Source of the DNA: Phocaeicola faecalis
GTDB lineage: Bacteria > Bacteroidota > Bacteroidia > Bacteroidales > Bacteroidaceae
NCBI RefSeq assembly: GCF_021730445.1
Contig: NZ_JADNRM010000013.1
Coordinates: forward strand, 47,824 to 111,823
Length of the DNA: 64,000 nt
Direction of reading: 5' to 3'
A model generated the notes under the pieces. The model was not told the origin of the DNA and did no database searches. It worked only from the letters and a program-made list of their open reading frames with translations. This document shows, one piece after another, positions 25,728 through 33,776 of this stretch. The position numbers were made by a program, and so were the translations under genes. The first letter of the stretch is position 1, and each line of letters starts with the position of its first letter.

Positions 25728-27038
25728 TTAAAAAGTTTTACGTAAGTCTTTTACTCTCACTGCCTTGCCTTCCGATTTGGGCAAAGAGCCTTTCGGGACA
25801 AGTTTTACTCGCGGAGTAACCAGAATTTCATCTTTCAACTGGCGTGTAATCTCGCGGGTAAGGGCTTGCAAACGGCCATAGTCGTCGGTAAACAACTGGC
25901 TGAGTTCCACTTCGATAGTCATTTCATCGTTTGATTCCATTGTTTCGAGTGTAATCAGATAGTCGCTGCCCAGCTCCTTAAATTGCAACAATACTGTTTC
26001 GATTTGTATCGGGAAGATATTAACCCCTTTCAGGATAATCATGTCATCACTGCGGCCTTTCATTCTGTCCAGACGTTTATGATGGCGTCCGCACGGACAT
26101 TCTCCCGGAAGAATGCGAGTGAGGTCGCGAGTACGGTATCTCAACATCGGCATGGCTTCGCGGTTGATGGTGGTCAACACCAGTTCTCCTACTTCACCAT
26201 CGGGCACGGGTTCCAGCGTATCGGGGTTAATGATTTCAACGATATAATAGTCTTCCCAAATGTGCAGGCCGTTTTGTTCCTGACACTCAAAGGCTACGCC
26301 GGGGCCGCACATTTCGGACATTCCGAAGGAGTTATATGCTTTGACTCCCAACATCTTTTCGATGCGGCGGCGTTGTTCTTCAGAGTGAGGTTCTGCCCCG
26401 ATAATTAATGTCTTGAGTTTGGTATCCCGACGCGGATCGATGCCCATTTCTTCCATCACCTCGTACAGGCGGGCTGCATAGCTGGGAATGGCATGCAATG
26501 CGGTGGTTCCGAAGTCAGTAATGAACTTTAATTGTCTTTTGGTATTGCCGGCAGCAGCAGGAACGGTAAGCATCCCCATACGTTCCGCTCCGTATTGAAA
26601 TCCAAGTCCGCCGGTAAACATTCCATAGCCGGAGGAGTTTTGGAAGATATCACCGGGGCGTAAGCCTACCATGTAGAGGCAGCGTGCAACGGCGTTGGCC
26701 CATTCGTCAAGGTCTTTCTGTGTGTGAAGAATCACGGTCGGGTTACCGGTTGTGCCACTGGACGAGTGCAGGCGGACTGCTTTTTCCAAAGGAACGGCAG
26801 CCATTCCGAAAGGATAAGTATCGCGCAGGTCTTGTTTGGTTGTAAAGGGAATCTTGCGTAAGTCATCTAGTGAGCGGATATCTTCGGGTTTCAGATGGTT
26901 CTCTTCAAAGCGTTTCTTGTAAAAAGGAGAATTCATGCAGTGGCGGACGGTCTTTTGCAAACGTTCCAACTGTAGTTTCTCAATCTCGGGACGTGTCAGC
27001 GTCTCCATTTCCGGGTGTAAATACATAGTATCTTTCAT
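25728..27038 (-). CDS. paaK: Phenylacetate-CoA ligase
   Basis: An adenylate-forming enzyme that activates phenylacetate or a related aryl acid to its CoA thioester using ATP. The 436-residue chain has the AMP-binding core SSSGTTGNPTVILHT, the YNSFGMSEMCGPGVAFEC acyl-site region, the YRTRDLTRI hinge, a Cys-containing CPCGRHHKRLDRMKGRSDDM block and ILKGVNIFP, all typical of PaaK. In Bacteroidota such enzymes usually work with indolepyruvate oxidoreductases in aromatic amino-acid breakdown, so the true substrate may be an arylacetate other than phenylacetate. The open frame extends upstream to 27299 across the promoter; homology begins at MKDTMYLHPEME, hence the start at 27038. Confidence 0.92.
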   Translation of the reverse strand: MKDTMYLHPEMETLTRPEIEKLQLERLQKTVRHCMNSPFYKKRFEENHLKPEDIRSLDDLRKIPFTTKQDLRDTYPFGMAAVPLEKAVRLHSSSGTTGNPTVILHTQKDLDEWANAVARCLYMVGLRPGDIFQNSSGYGMFTGGLGFQYGAERMGMLTVPAAAGNTKRQLKFITDFGTTALHAIPSYAARLYEVMEEMGIDPRRDTKLKTLIIGAEPHSEEQRRRIEKMLGVKAYNSFGMSEMCGPGVAFECQEQNGLHIWEDYYIVEIINPDTLEPVPDGEVGELVLTTINREAMPMLRYRTRDLTRILPGECPCGRHHKRLDRMKGRSDDMIILKGVNIFPIQIETVLLQFKELGSDYLITLETMESNDEMTIEVELSQLFTDDYGRLQALTREITRQLKDEILVTPRVKLVPKGSLPKSEGKAVRVKDLRKTF

Positions 27039-27060
27039 GCTTAGTTGGTTATCAATTGCA

Positions 27061-27118
27061 CAAAAGTAGAAAAAAATCTTATACGGTTGACAAATGGGAG
27101 AGAAAATATGTATCTTTG
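27061..27118. promoter_or_regulatory. Overlapping divergent promoters, paaK / DUF3256
   Basis: Minus strand: TACTTTTG at 27068-27061 with a TTTG at 27094-27091. Plus strand: GTTG at 27086-27089 and TATCTTTG at 27111-27118 with a 21-base spacer. The two -33 regions overlap, so the polymerases may compete. Confidence 0.65.
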
Positions 27119-27141
27119 AACACTTAATGAAAGATGATAAT

Positions 27142-27780
27142 ATGAAAAAGCTGATAAGTATATTGATTGGTATAGCAAGTGTGGTTGGCGTGCAGGCGCA
27201 AGATATGAAGACATTATTTGTCTCGATGCCAGATTCTATTGCACCATTGCTCACGAAGGTGAACCGGGAAGATTGCATTGACTTTCTTGCCAGTAACATG
27301 AAAGCGGAAGTGAAAAACCGTTTCGGAAAGACGGCGGAGCTGAAGAAACTGACAGATGACTATCTGCAACTGCAAACGACTTCAAGAAGCACGCTGGAGA
27401 TGAAATTGCTTCCGTTGAATGATTCGGTGAAAATCGTGTGTATGGTGAATACTGTGTGTGCATCCGCTTGCGATAGTGAGATACGCTTCTTCTCTACTCA
27501 GTGGCAAGAACTTCCCAAACAGGATTATGTGCAGTTGCCGCCCGTTGAAGCGTTTTATCTTCCAGTTGATTCTTTGAATGGAGATTTTCCTTTGTTGCGT
27601 GAAAAAGCCGACATGGAACTTTTGAAAGTTACGCTCTCACCGGAGAATACCACCTTGAGTTTTACCTATACCACTCCCGATTATCTGGCAAAATCAGAAA
27701 GAGAAAAACTGGCTGCTTATATAAAGAAAGAGCCGGTGGTGTATGAATGGGCAGGTGGAAAGTTTGTCGGGGGAAGATGA
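27142..27780 (+). CDS. DUF3256-family secreted protein
   Basis: 212 residues beginning with a cleavable signal (MKKLISILIGIASVVGVQAQ). The mature part (MPDSIAPLLTKVNREDCIDFLASNMKAEVKNRFG, then VCMVNTVCASACDSEIRFFSTQW) matches the pattern of the Bacteroidales family DUF3256. It probably acts in the periplasm; function unknown. The start at 27142 follows a consensus promoter; the upstream in-frame codons overlap that promoter. It is convergent with the L31 gene and shares a terminator with it. Confidence 0.82.
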   Translation: MKKLISILIGIASVVGVQAQDMKTLFVSMPDSIAPLLTKVNREDCIDFLASNMKAEVKNRFGKTAELKKLTDDYLQLQTTSRSTLEMKLLPLNDSVKIVCMVNTVCASACDSEIRFFSTQWQELPKQDYVQLPPVEAFYLPVDSLNGDFPLLREKADMELLKVTLSPENTTLSFTYTTPDYLAKSEREKLAAYIKKEPVVYEWAGGKFVGGR

Positions 27781-27802
27781 AAGGATTACATGTGTGGACA
27801 CA

Positions 27803-27840
27803 AATAAAGGCTGTAACTCGGAGGAGTCACAGCGTTTATT
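27803..27840. terminator. Bidirectional terminator, DUF3256 / rpmE
   Basis: AATAAAGGCTGTAACTC (27803-27819) pairs with 27824-27840 at 15 of 17 positions, with A- and T-rich ends, between the two converging genes. Confidence 0.8.
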
Positions 27841-27864
27841 TTGTAACTTGAATGAAGTTATAAA

Positions 27865-28119
27865 TTACTTTTTCATGCGGTTACCATAACGGCTCATGAA
27901 CTTATCAACACGACCTGCTGTATCCACCAATTTAGACTTACCGGTGTAGAAGGGGTGTGATGTGCTGGAGATTTCAATTTTCAGCAGCGGATAAGTTTCA
28001 CCTTCGAATTCGATGGTTTCCTTAGTTGCCACAGTTGACCGAGACAAGAACATATCACCGTTTGACATATCTTTAAATACAACGGGACGATAGTTTTCTG
28101 GATGAAGACCTTTTTTCAT
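27865..28119 (-). CDS. rpmE2: Ribosomal protein L31, type B
   Basis: 84 residues, [21 protein letters not shown]...[29 protein letters not shown]. The HPFYTGK block and C-terminal RVDKF are diagnostic of L31. There are no Cys residues, so this is the zinc-independent type B form of the large-subunit protein. The transcript probably starts about 70 bases upstream from a minus-strand TATCTTTG (28201-28194). Confidence 0.96.
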   Translation of the reverse strand: MKKGLHPENYRPVVFKDMSNGDMFLSRSTVATKETIEFEGETYPLLKIEISSTSHPFYTGKSKLVDTAGRVDKFMSRYGNRMKK

Positions 28120-28445
28120 TTTGATATATGTTTTTATTGTTATTATTTTACTGTTTTGGTAACAACAATGTGTAATGGTTCAATTTTGGACTGCAAAGAT
28201 AGGTCATTTCTTTGAAAGAGAAAAACTTCGGCCGTATTTTTTTTGTTTTTCATCTGTATTTTATTGTTTGCCCATATTGCAAGGTCGACATTACAATATA
28301 ATCTGTTTGAGATGTTTAGCATAGATATAAGTTAATAAAACCATAATTAATAAGATAATTTTAGAGCGAAAATGCCATAGTTAGAACATTTATGCTTAAT
28401 TTTGCAGTGGAATTTAATTCACTAACAATTATAAATATTAGAACA
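28120..28445. other. Intergenic region between rpmE and fba
   Basis: 326 bases. It contains the L31 promoter (TATCTTTG, minus strand, 28201-28194) and a plus-strand TAATTTTG box at 28397-28404 for the aldolase gene. The AT-rich middle (28200-28390) shows no coding frame, RNA gene or repeat that I can support. Confidence 0.6.
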
Positions 28446-29450
28446 ATGGTTAATTACAAAGATTTAGGTCTGGTAAACACTAGAGATATGTTTGCTAAGG
28501 CTATCAAAGGTGGATATGCAATTCCTGCATTCAACTTCAACAATATGGAACAGATGCAGGCTATCATCAAAGCTGCAGTAGAAACAAAATCTCCGGTTAT
28601 TTTGCAGGTTTCAAAAGGGGCTCGTCAGTATGCTAACGCTACTCTGTTGCGTTACATGGCTCAGGGTGCTGTAGAATATGCAAAAGAATTAGGTTGTGCA
28701 CATCCTGAAATCGTTCTTCACCTGGACCACGGAGATACTTTCGAAACTTGCAAGAGCTGTATCGACTCAGGTTTCTCTTCTGTAATGATCGATGGTTCTC
28801 ACCTGCCTTACGAAGAAAACATTGCTTTAACTAAGAAAGTAGTAGACTATGCTCACCAGTTTGATGTAACTGTAGAAGGTGAACTGGGTGTATTGGCCGG
28901 CGTTGAAGATGAAGTTTCTTCTGACCACCACACTTATACTGACCCTGAAGAAGTAATCGACTTCGCTACTCGTACAGGTTGCGATTCATTGGCTATTTCT
29001 ATCGGTACTTCTCACGGTGCTTATAAATTTACTCCCGAACAGTGTACTATTGATCCTGCAACAGGTCACATGGTTCCTCCTCCCTTGGCATTTGGAGTAT
29101 TGGATGCTGTAATGGAAAAACTTCCGGGATTCCCTATCGTTCTTCACGGATCTTCATCAGTTCCTCAGGAAGAAGTTGAAACAATCAACAAATTTGGTGG
29201 TGCTTTGAAGGCAGCTATCGGTATTCCTGAAGAATGGTTGCGCAAGGCTGCTAAGTCTGCTGTTTGTAAAATCAACATCGACTCAGACTCTCGTTTGGCT
29301 ATGACTGCCGCTATCCGTCAGACATTTGCTGAAAAACCGGCTGAATTCGACCCGCGTAAGTACTTAGGTCCGGCTCGTGACAACATGGAAAAACTGTACA
29401 AGCACAAAATTATCAACGTGCTGGGTTCAGACAATAAATTGGCTGAATAA
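28446..29450 (+). CDS. fba: Class II fructose-1,6-bisphosphate aldolase
   Basis: Zinc-dependent cleavage of fructose-1,6-bisphosphate to the two triose phosphates in glycolysis and the reverse step in gluconeogenesis. The 334-residue chain has the metal-site motif VLHLDHGDTFETC (His-Asp-His type), SVMIDGSHLPYEEN, VEGELGVLAG, and the GTSHGAYKF and VLHGSSSVP phosphate-binding blocks. The preceding open frame from 28392 overlaps the -7 box, so the start is 28446. Codon use (many GTT, GCT, CTG) fits high expression. It is monocistronic with a terminator. Confidence 0.96.
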   Translation: MVNYKDLGLVNTRDMFAKAIKGGYAIPAFNFNNMEQMQAIIKAAVETKSPVILQVSKGARQYANATLLRYMAQGAVEYAKELGCAHPEIVLHLDHGDTFETCKSCIDSGFSSVMIDGSHLPYEENIALTKKVVDYAHQFDVTVEGELGVLAGVEDEVSSDHHTYTDPEEVIDFATRTGCDSLAISIGTSHGAYKFTPEQCTIDPATGHMVPPPLAFGVLDAVMEKLPGFPIVLHGSSSVPQEEVETINKFGGALKAAIGIPEEWLRKAAKSAVCKINIDSDSRLAMTAAIRQTFAEKPAEFDPRKYLGPARDNMEKLYKHKIINVLGSDNKLAE

Positions 29451-29473
29451 TAATTTCATCCTATATAAATAAG

Positions 29474-29510
29474 AAAAGGCTGCTTTCTTCATTGAAGGCG
29501 GCCTTTTTAT
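29474..29510 (+). terminator. Terminator after fba
   Basis: AAAAGGCTGCTTTC (29474-29487) pairs with GAAGGCGGCCTTTT (29494-29507), followed by further T residues. Confidence 0.85.
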
Positions 29511-29604
29511 TTCTCTTTTCTTATCAAAAGAGGAACGGTTTTTGTCAATTCTCGTCCACGAATCTTTTCTACTTTTGCAGAAAATCAACAATTCTATTAT
29601 ACAC

Positions 29605-30648
29605 ATGAAAAAACTATTATTTATCCTTTTCCTTGCCGCCCTGACTCTTCAAGGCGCTTACGGGCAAAAACTGATATTGCCCTCTCCCTCCACCGTCCCC
29701 TGCAAAGAGCAACAGAAACAGATAGCTCGAAAGTACGGAATGTTCATTCATTTTGGAATTAATACCTTTCACGACGAGGAATGGACTGACGGTTCCAAGC
29801 CCGCCTCTTCATATTGTCCGACCAGGGTTGATGCGGAGCAATGGATAAAGACAGCCAAAGATGCTGGCATGAAATATGTCATACTGATAGCCAAACACCA
29901 TGACGGGTTCTGCCTTTGGGACAGCAAATACACGGAATATGACGTGGCTAGCTCGGGCAACAAGACTAATGTGGTGGAAGCAGTGGCTAAAGCTTGCAAG
30001 AAATATGACATAGGCCTCGGACTTTACTACTCGCTATGGGACAGAAAAGTCAACGGTGACGTGAAAGACCAAACTCAGGATGCTGCCTACAATGAATACA
30101 TGATTAAGCAGTTGAAAGAACTGATAACCATTGCTCAGAAACACACAAACATTGTGGAATTTTGGTTTGACGGCGGTTGGGAAAAGCAGAACTACCGCTG
30201 GCCGGTTATGGACATCTACCAAACCATCAAATCTAAAGAGCCCGAATGCCAAATCGGTATTAACTGGAGTATCGGTTCGCCTGAAAACGTGGATGCGCAT
30301 CCGGTCTTGCCCGAAAACCAAAAGGTGGGCTATCCCATCCGCTACTTCCCTAGCGACTTTCGTTTGGGCGATCCTTATTTGCCAACCGATAACGACCCTA
30401 AGATATTCACCCATGACGGCAAAGATTACTATATGCCTTGGGAGTCGACTGTATGCATCAGCGAACGTTGGTTTTACAACACCAACGATAAGAAGTTTAA
30501 GTCCATTGACGAACTTGAAAGGCTTTACAAGCAATGCACTAAAAACGATAATATCCTGATACTGAACTGCCCGCCCGACAGGGAAGGCCGCATACGGGCA
30601 GAAGACATTCGCATTCTGAAAGAACTGCGTACACGGCTGGGGATTTAA
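29605..30648 (+). CDS. Alpha-L-fucosidase, GH29 family
   Basis: 347 residues with a signal peptide (MKKLLFILFLAALTLQGAYGQ), so it acts in the periplasm or outside. The catalytic barrel has GH29 blocks: RKYGMFIHFGINTF, MKYVILIAKHHDGFCLWDS, and VEFWFDGGW, whose Asp is the likely nucleophile. The chain ends soon after LILNCPPDREGRI, so it is a catalytic domain without extra binding modules. It would release L-fucose from host or plant glycans. It has its own TACTTTTG box at 29570-29577 and is convergent with an AraC regulator. Confidence 0.92.
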   Translation: MKKLLFILFLAALTLQGAYGQKLILPSPSTVPCKEQQKQIARKYGMFIHFGINTFHDEEWTDGSKPASSYCPTRVDAEQWIKTAKDAGMKYVILIAKHHDGFCLWDSKYTEYDVASSGNKTNVVEAVAKACKKYDIGLGLYYSLWDRKVNGDVKDQTQDAAYNEYMIKQLKELITIAQKHTNIVEFWFDGGWEKQNYRWPVMDIYQTIKSKEPECQIGINWSIGSPENVDAHPVLPENQKVGYPIRYFPSDFRLGDPYLPTDNDPKIFTHDGKDYYMPWESTVCISERWFYNTNDKKFKSIDELERLYKQCTKNDNILILNCPPDREGRIRAEDIRILKELRTRLGI

Positions 30649-30668
30649 GACGGCCCATGTAGACGGAT

Positions 30669-31550
30669 TTATATGCTCAGTTGCTTCGCCCGATATTCCT
30701 TGGGCGAGTACTGGGCTATTTTTGCAAAGAGGCGGGTGAATTGCGCCGGGCTGAGAATTCCCACCTTCTCAGCAATCTGCATGATGGTCAAATCGGTTGT
30801 CAGCAGCAAAGCTTGGGCACGCTCTATGCGCTTTACCTGAATGTATTCGCAAGGAGACATCCCTATAATTTTCTTGAAAACTTTTGAAAAATGGTCGGGA
30901 GTAAGACACATTAATTCCGCTAAATCATTCACGGAAATGCGCTTGTCCAGATTCTTGCTCACGTAGCCGATTACTAATTCGAATTTCCCATAAGAATCGT
31001 TCGCCGACGGTTGCTTCAGGCTTTCATCGCTCACAAACCGGGAAAGCAACTGCAAGAGAATGCCGTCGCTTTCTATAATCGAACCCATACGGAAAGACGG
31101 ATTTCCCTCGCACGCTTCGTAGATAGCCTTGTCATTACCATAGTGCTGAGGGTCTACCACCGACAAGGCTTTACAAGGGTTCAGTTTTAAATAACGTTTC
31201 ACCAAGTCTCGGTCGGTAGTATGGGCGGCAACCTTCAGATTCATCTTCGAAGGGTTTGGTATTCCGGCATTTCCCGCCAAATCATCGAAGAAGCAAATGT
31301 AATAGTGGTCCATGGAGTCACTGCATTCATAGCTATGGAAAGTAAACTTGGGAATTAGGAATAAAGTTTCTGGGGTTAGCTCATAGCTAACATTGTTGAT
31401 ATACACTTTTCCACATCCTTTTTCTATATAATAGAGCCGATAAAAGGGACTGATTACATTCTTATAGTTCCACCAACTGCCTACACGTTTGAATCCCGTG
31501 TAAATCATTGACAATGAAAAGGTTTTATATACAGATATAGTCATACTCAA
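30669..31550 (-). CDS. AraC-family transcriptional regulator
   Basis: 293 residues. The N-terminal half is a cupin-like sensor domain (YRLYYIEKGCGKVYINNVSYELTPETLFLIPKFTFHSYECSD). The C-terminal 100 residues carry two helix-turn-helix motifs (ISVNDLAELMCLTPDHFSKVFKKIIGMSPCEYIQVKRIERAQ and IMQIAEKVGILSPAQFTRLFAKIAQYSPKEYR). It probably responds to a small ligand and activates a nearby sugar gene. The closest candidate is the GH29 gene that converges on it, but no operator was found. The exact start among Met1, Met3 and Met15 is uncertain. Confidence 0.9.
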   Translation of the reverse strand: MSMTISVYKTFSLSMIYTGFKRVGSWWNYKNVISPFYRLYYIEKGCGKVYINNVSYELTPETLFLIPKFTFHSYECSDSMDHYYICFFDDLAGNAGIPNPSKMNLKVAAHTTDRDLVKRYLKLNPCKALSVVDPQHYGNDKAIYEACEGNPSFRMGSIIESDGILLQLLSRFVSDESLKQPSANDSYGKFELVIGYVSKNLDKRISVNDLAELMCLTPDHFSKVFKKIIGMSPCEYIQVKRIERAQALLLTTDLTIMQIAEKVGILSPAQFTRLFAKIAQYSPKEYRAKQLSI

Positions 31551-31668
31551 CGGCCTTTTATTTAGATATCACAAAGATGGTTATTTTTCTCGACTATGCA
31601 AACAGCTCAAATCATTATTTCTGCCTTATTCTATACATGAAACGTTTTAATCAAGTAGTACTTTCTCC

Positions 31669-32505
31669 TTACTCGAAGTTACTTCTGTATTGCAGTGGCG
31701 ACATCCCTGTATGCTTTTTGAAGTACCGGCCAAAGAAGGACTGGTCGGGAAAATGAAGCCGATTAGAAATTTCCTGTATGCTGAGATTGGTGGATTGCAG
31801 CAATGCTTTTATTTCGAGTATCACGTGTTGGTCTATGATGCTTTTGGCTGTTTGACCGGTCACTACCTGTACTATTGTGGAAAGGTAGCGAGGAGTAATG
31901 AACAGTTCGGTTGCATAAAAGGAAACCTCTCGTTGGGAGGTGCAGTGCTTATGAATCAGCTGGATGAAGCGTTTGAATATTTCTTCTTTTCGGCTGATAT
32001 TTTCCACTTTTCTCTGCAAGAACAAATGCTGTGTCTTGTCATAGAAATCCAATAGGAAGTTTTGGACGAAGTTCTTGAATATCTGAATGCGGAAACTGTT
32101 ATCCCGGTCGTTATAGAGGTCTTTCATCGCCAAACTTAGTCCGATAAATGGCTTGACTCGTTCTTCAGGAATAACAATGCATGGATGTTCCTTTAAAAAG
32201 TGGAAGAAGGAAGGGTCCAGGCGTGAGGTGATTTCTCTGAATAGTGTATCGGAGAAAATAATATAGGATACAGTGAAGTCTTCACTGGCATAAGTACAAT
32301 TGAAAATGCTGCCGGGCAGAAGCAGGAGTTGGGTGTTTTCTGTCATCTCGTAAGCTTGCAAATCAATTTCTATATGTGCTCTTCCACTACGGCAATGGAA
32401 AATAGATGCATCTCCCAACTTCAAAATCTGATTGGAGCACATATCCATCTTTTCATCTATTCCGGTTATAAATGGTTCGCTTTTAGGTAAATTCAGATTT
32501 TTCAT
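31669..32505 (-). CDS. AraC-family regulator divergent from the RND efflux operon
   Basis: 278 residues with a cupin-like N-terminus (IFHCRSGRAHIEIDLQAYEMTENTQLLLLPGSIF) and a C-terminal AraC DNA-binding domain (EVSFYATELFITPRYLSTIVQVVTGQTAKSIIDQ...LSIQEISNRLHFPDQSFFGRYFKKHTGMSPLQYR). It starts 148 bases from, and divergent to, the efflux operon at 32653, an arrangement that usually means local control. The inducing compound is unknown. Confidence 0.9.
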   Translation of the reverse strand: MKNLNLPKSEPFITGIDEKMDMCSNQILKLGDASIFHCRSGRAHIEIDLQAYEMTENTQLLLLPGSIFNCTYASEDFTVSYIIFSDTLFREITSRLDPSFFHFLKEHPCIVIPEERVKPFIGLSLAMKDLYNDRDNSFRIQIFKNFVQNFLLDFYDKTQHLFLQRKVENISRKEEIFKRFIQLIHKHCTSQREVSFYATELFITPRYLSTIVQVVTGQTAKSIIDQHVILEIKALLQSTNLSIQEISNRLHFPDQSFFGRYFKKHTGMSPLQYRSNFE

Positions 32506-32652
32506 ATCTATTCTTATTTTGACACAAAAATAACTGTTTTATTTGTAATAATGAGGTTTATATTCCGAAATTGAACAATGGCGGCTAATAATTGAATGCG
32601 CCGACTTGTGAAATTCCATCTACCTTTGCATCCGAATTTAAAAGATTGGAAT

Positions 32653-33768
32653 ATGATAACAATGAACAGAAAATGGATGCGACTAATGGTATTAGTTGGT
32701 TGTGCTGCTTTGGCGGCATCGTGTAAGCAGGTGCCTGCTGCACAGATGGAGGCGGAATATGCCGTATTGAAGGTATCGCCTTCGGATAAGGTTTTATCTA
32801 CTACTTATTCGGCGACTATCCGCGGACGTCAGGATATTGATATTTATCCGCAGGTTTCCGGTTTCCTCACTAAACTTTGTGTAGAGGAAGGACAGGCTGT
32901 GCGCAAAGGACAAGTATTGTTTATTATTGACCAAGTGCCCTATAAGGCAGCTTTGGAGACGGCTGTGGCCAATGTGGAATCGGCAAAAGCCGGACTGGCT
33001 ACTGCACAGTTGACATACGACAGCAAGAAAGAACTGTTTGCCAAAAAAGTAGTTTCTGAATTTGACCTGAAGACGGCCGAAAACTCCTGGCTCACCGCCA
33101 AGGCCCAGTTGGCTCAGGCTAAAGCTCAGGAAGTAAGCGCCCGCAATAATCTGTCTTATACGGAAGTGAAAAGTCCCTCGGATGGGGTGATCGGTACTTT
33201 GCCTTACCGCGTAGGCGCATTGGTTAGTGCCAGCCTGCCGCAACCGTTGACCACGGTTTCCGATAATTCGGATATGTATGTGTACTTCTCGATGACTGAA
33301 AACCAATTGTTGGCTTTGACCCGCCAATATGGTTCTAAGGCTGAGGCATTGAAGAATATGCCGGAAGTGGAATTGCAATTGAATGACAAGTCCATGTATG
33401 GTGAGAAAGGACGTATTGAAACAATCAGTGGAGTGGTTGACCGGAATACCGGTACTGCCAGCCTTCGTGCCGTATTCCCGAACAAGAATGGTTTGCTGTA
33501 TAGCGGAACATCGGGAAATGTGGTTCTTCCGGTTACTATGAAAGGAAGTCTGGTTATCCCTCAAGCAACCGCTTTCGAAATTCAAGATATTACATACGTA
33601 TATAAGGTAGTAGATGGCAAGGCGCAATCGGCTCCCGTCAGCGTGACCCGTGTCAACGGCGGTCAGGAATATATCGTGAACGATGGTTTGAAAGAAGGAG
33701 ATATCATTGTTGCCGAAGGCGTAGGTTTGCTGCGTGAAGGTACTCCGATTAAAGTAAAACAAAACTAA
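32653..33768 (+). CDS. RND efflux periplasmic adaptor (membrane fusion protein)
   Basis: About 372 residues with a lipoprotein signal (LVGCAALAASC). It joins the inner-membrane pump to the outer-membrane channel. Blocks typical of the AcrA/MexA group are present: VSGFLTKLCVEEGQAVRKGQVLFIID (lipoyl half), a helical hairpin (about 85-160), SYTEVKSPSDGVIGTLPYRVGALVS (second lipoyl half), and a C-terminal beta-barrel and membrane-proximal domain. The start is ATG 32653 or 32662, after a TACCTTTG box at 32621-32628. It is the first gene of a three-gene operon, 8 bases before the pump gene. Confidence 0.93.
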   Translation: MITMNRKWMRLMVLVGCAALAASCKQVPAAQMEAEYAVLKVSPSDKVLSTTYSATIRGRQDIDIYPQVSGFLTKLCVEEGQAVRKGQVLFIIDQVPYKAALETAVANVESAKAGLATAQLTYDSKKELFAKKVVSEFDLKTAENSWLTAKAQLAQAKAQEVSARNNLSYTEVKSPSDGVIGTLPYRVGALVSASLPQPLTTVSDNSDMYVYFSMTENQLLALTRQYGSKAEALKNMPEVELQLNDKSMYGEKGRIETISGVVDRNTGTASLRAVFPNKNGLLYSGTSGNVVLPVTMKGSLVIPQATAFEIQDITYVYKVVDGKAQSAPVSVTRVNGGQEYIVNDGLKEGDIIVAEGVGLLREGTPIKVKQN

Positions 33769-33776
33769 GAAAGAAA

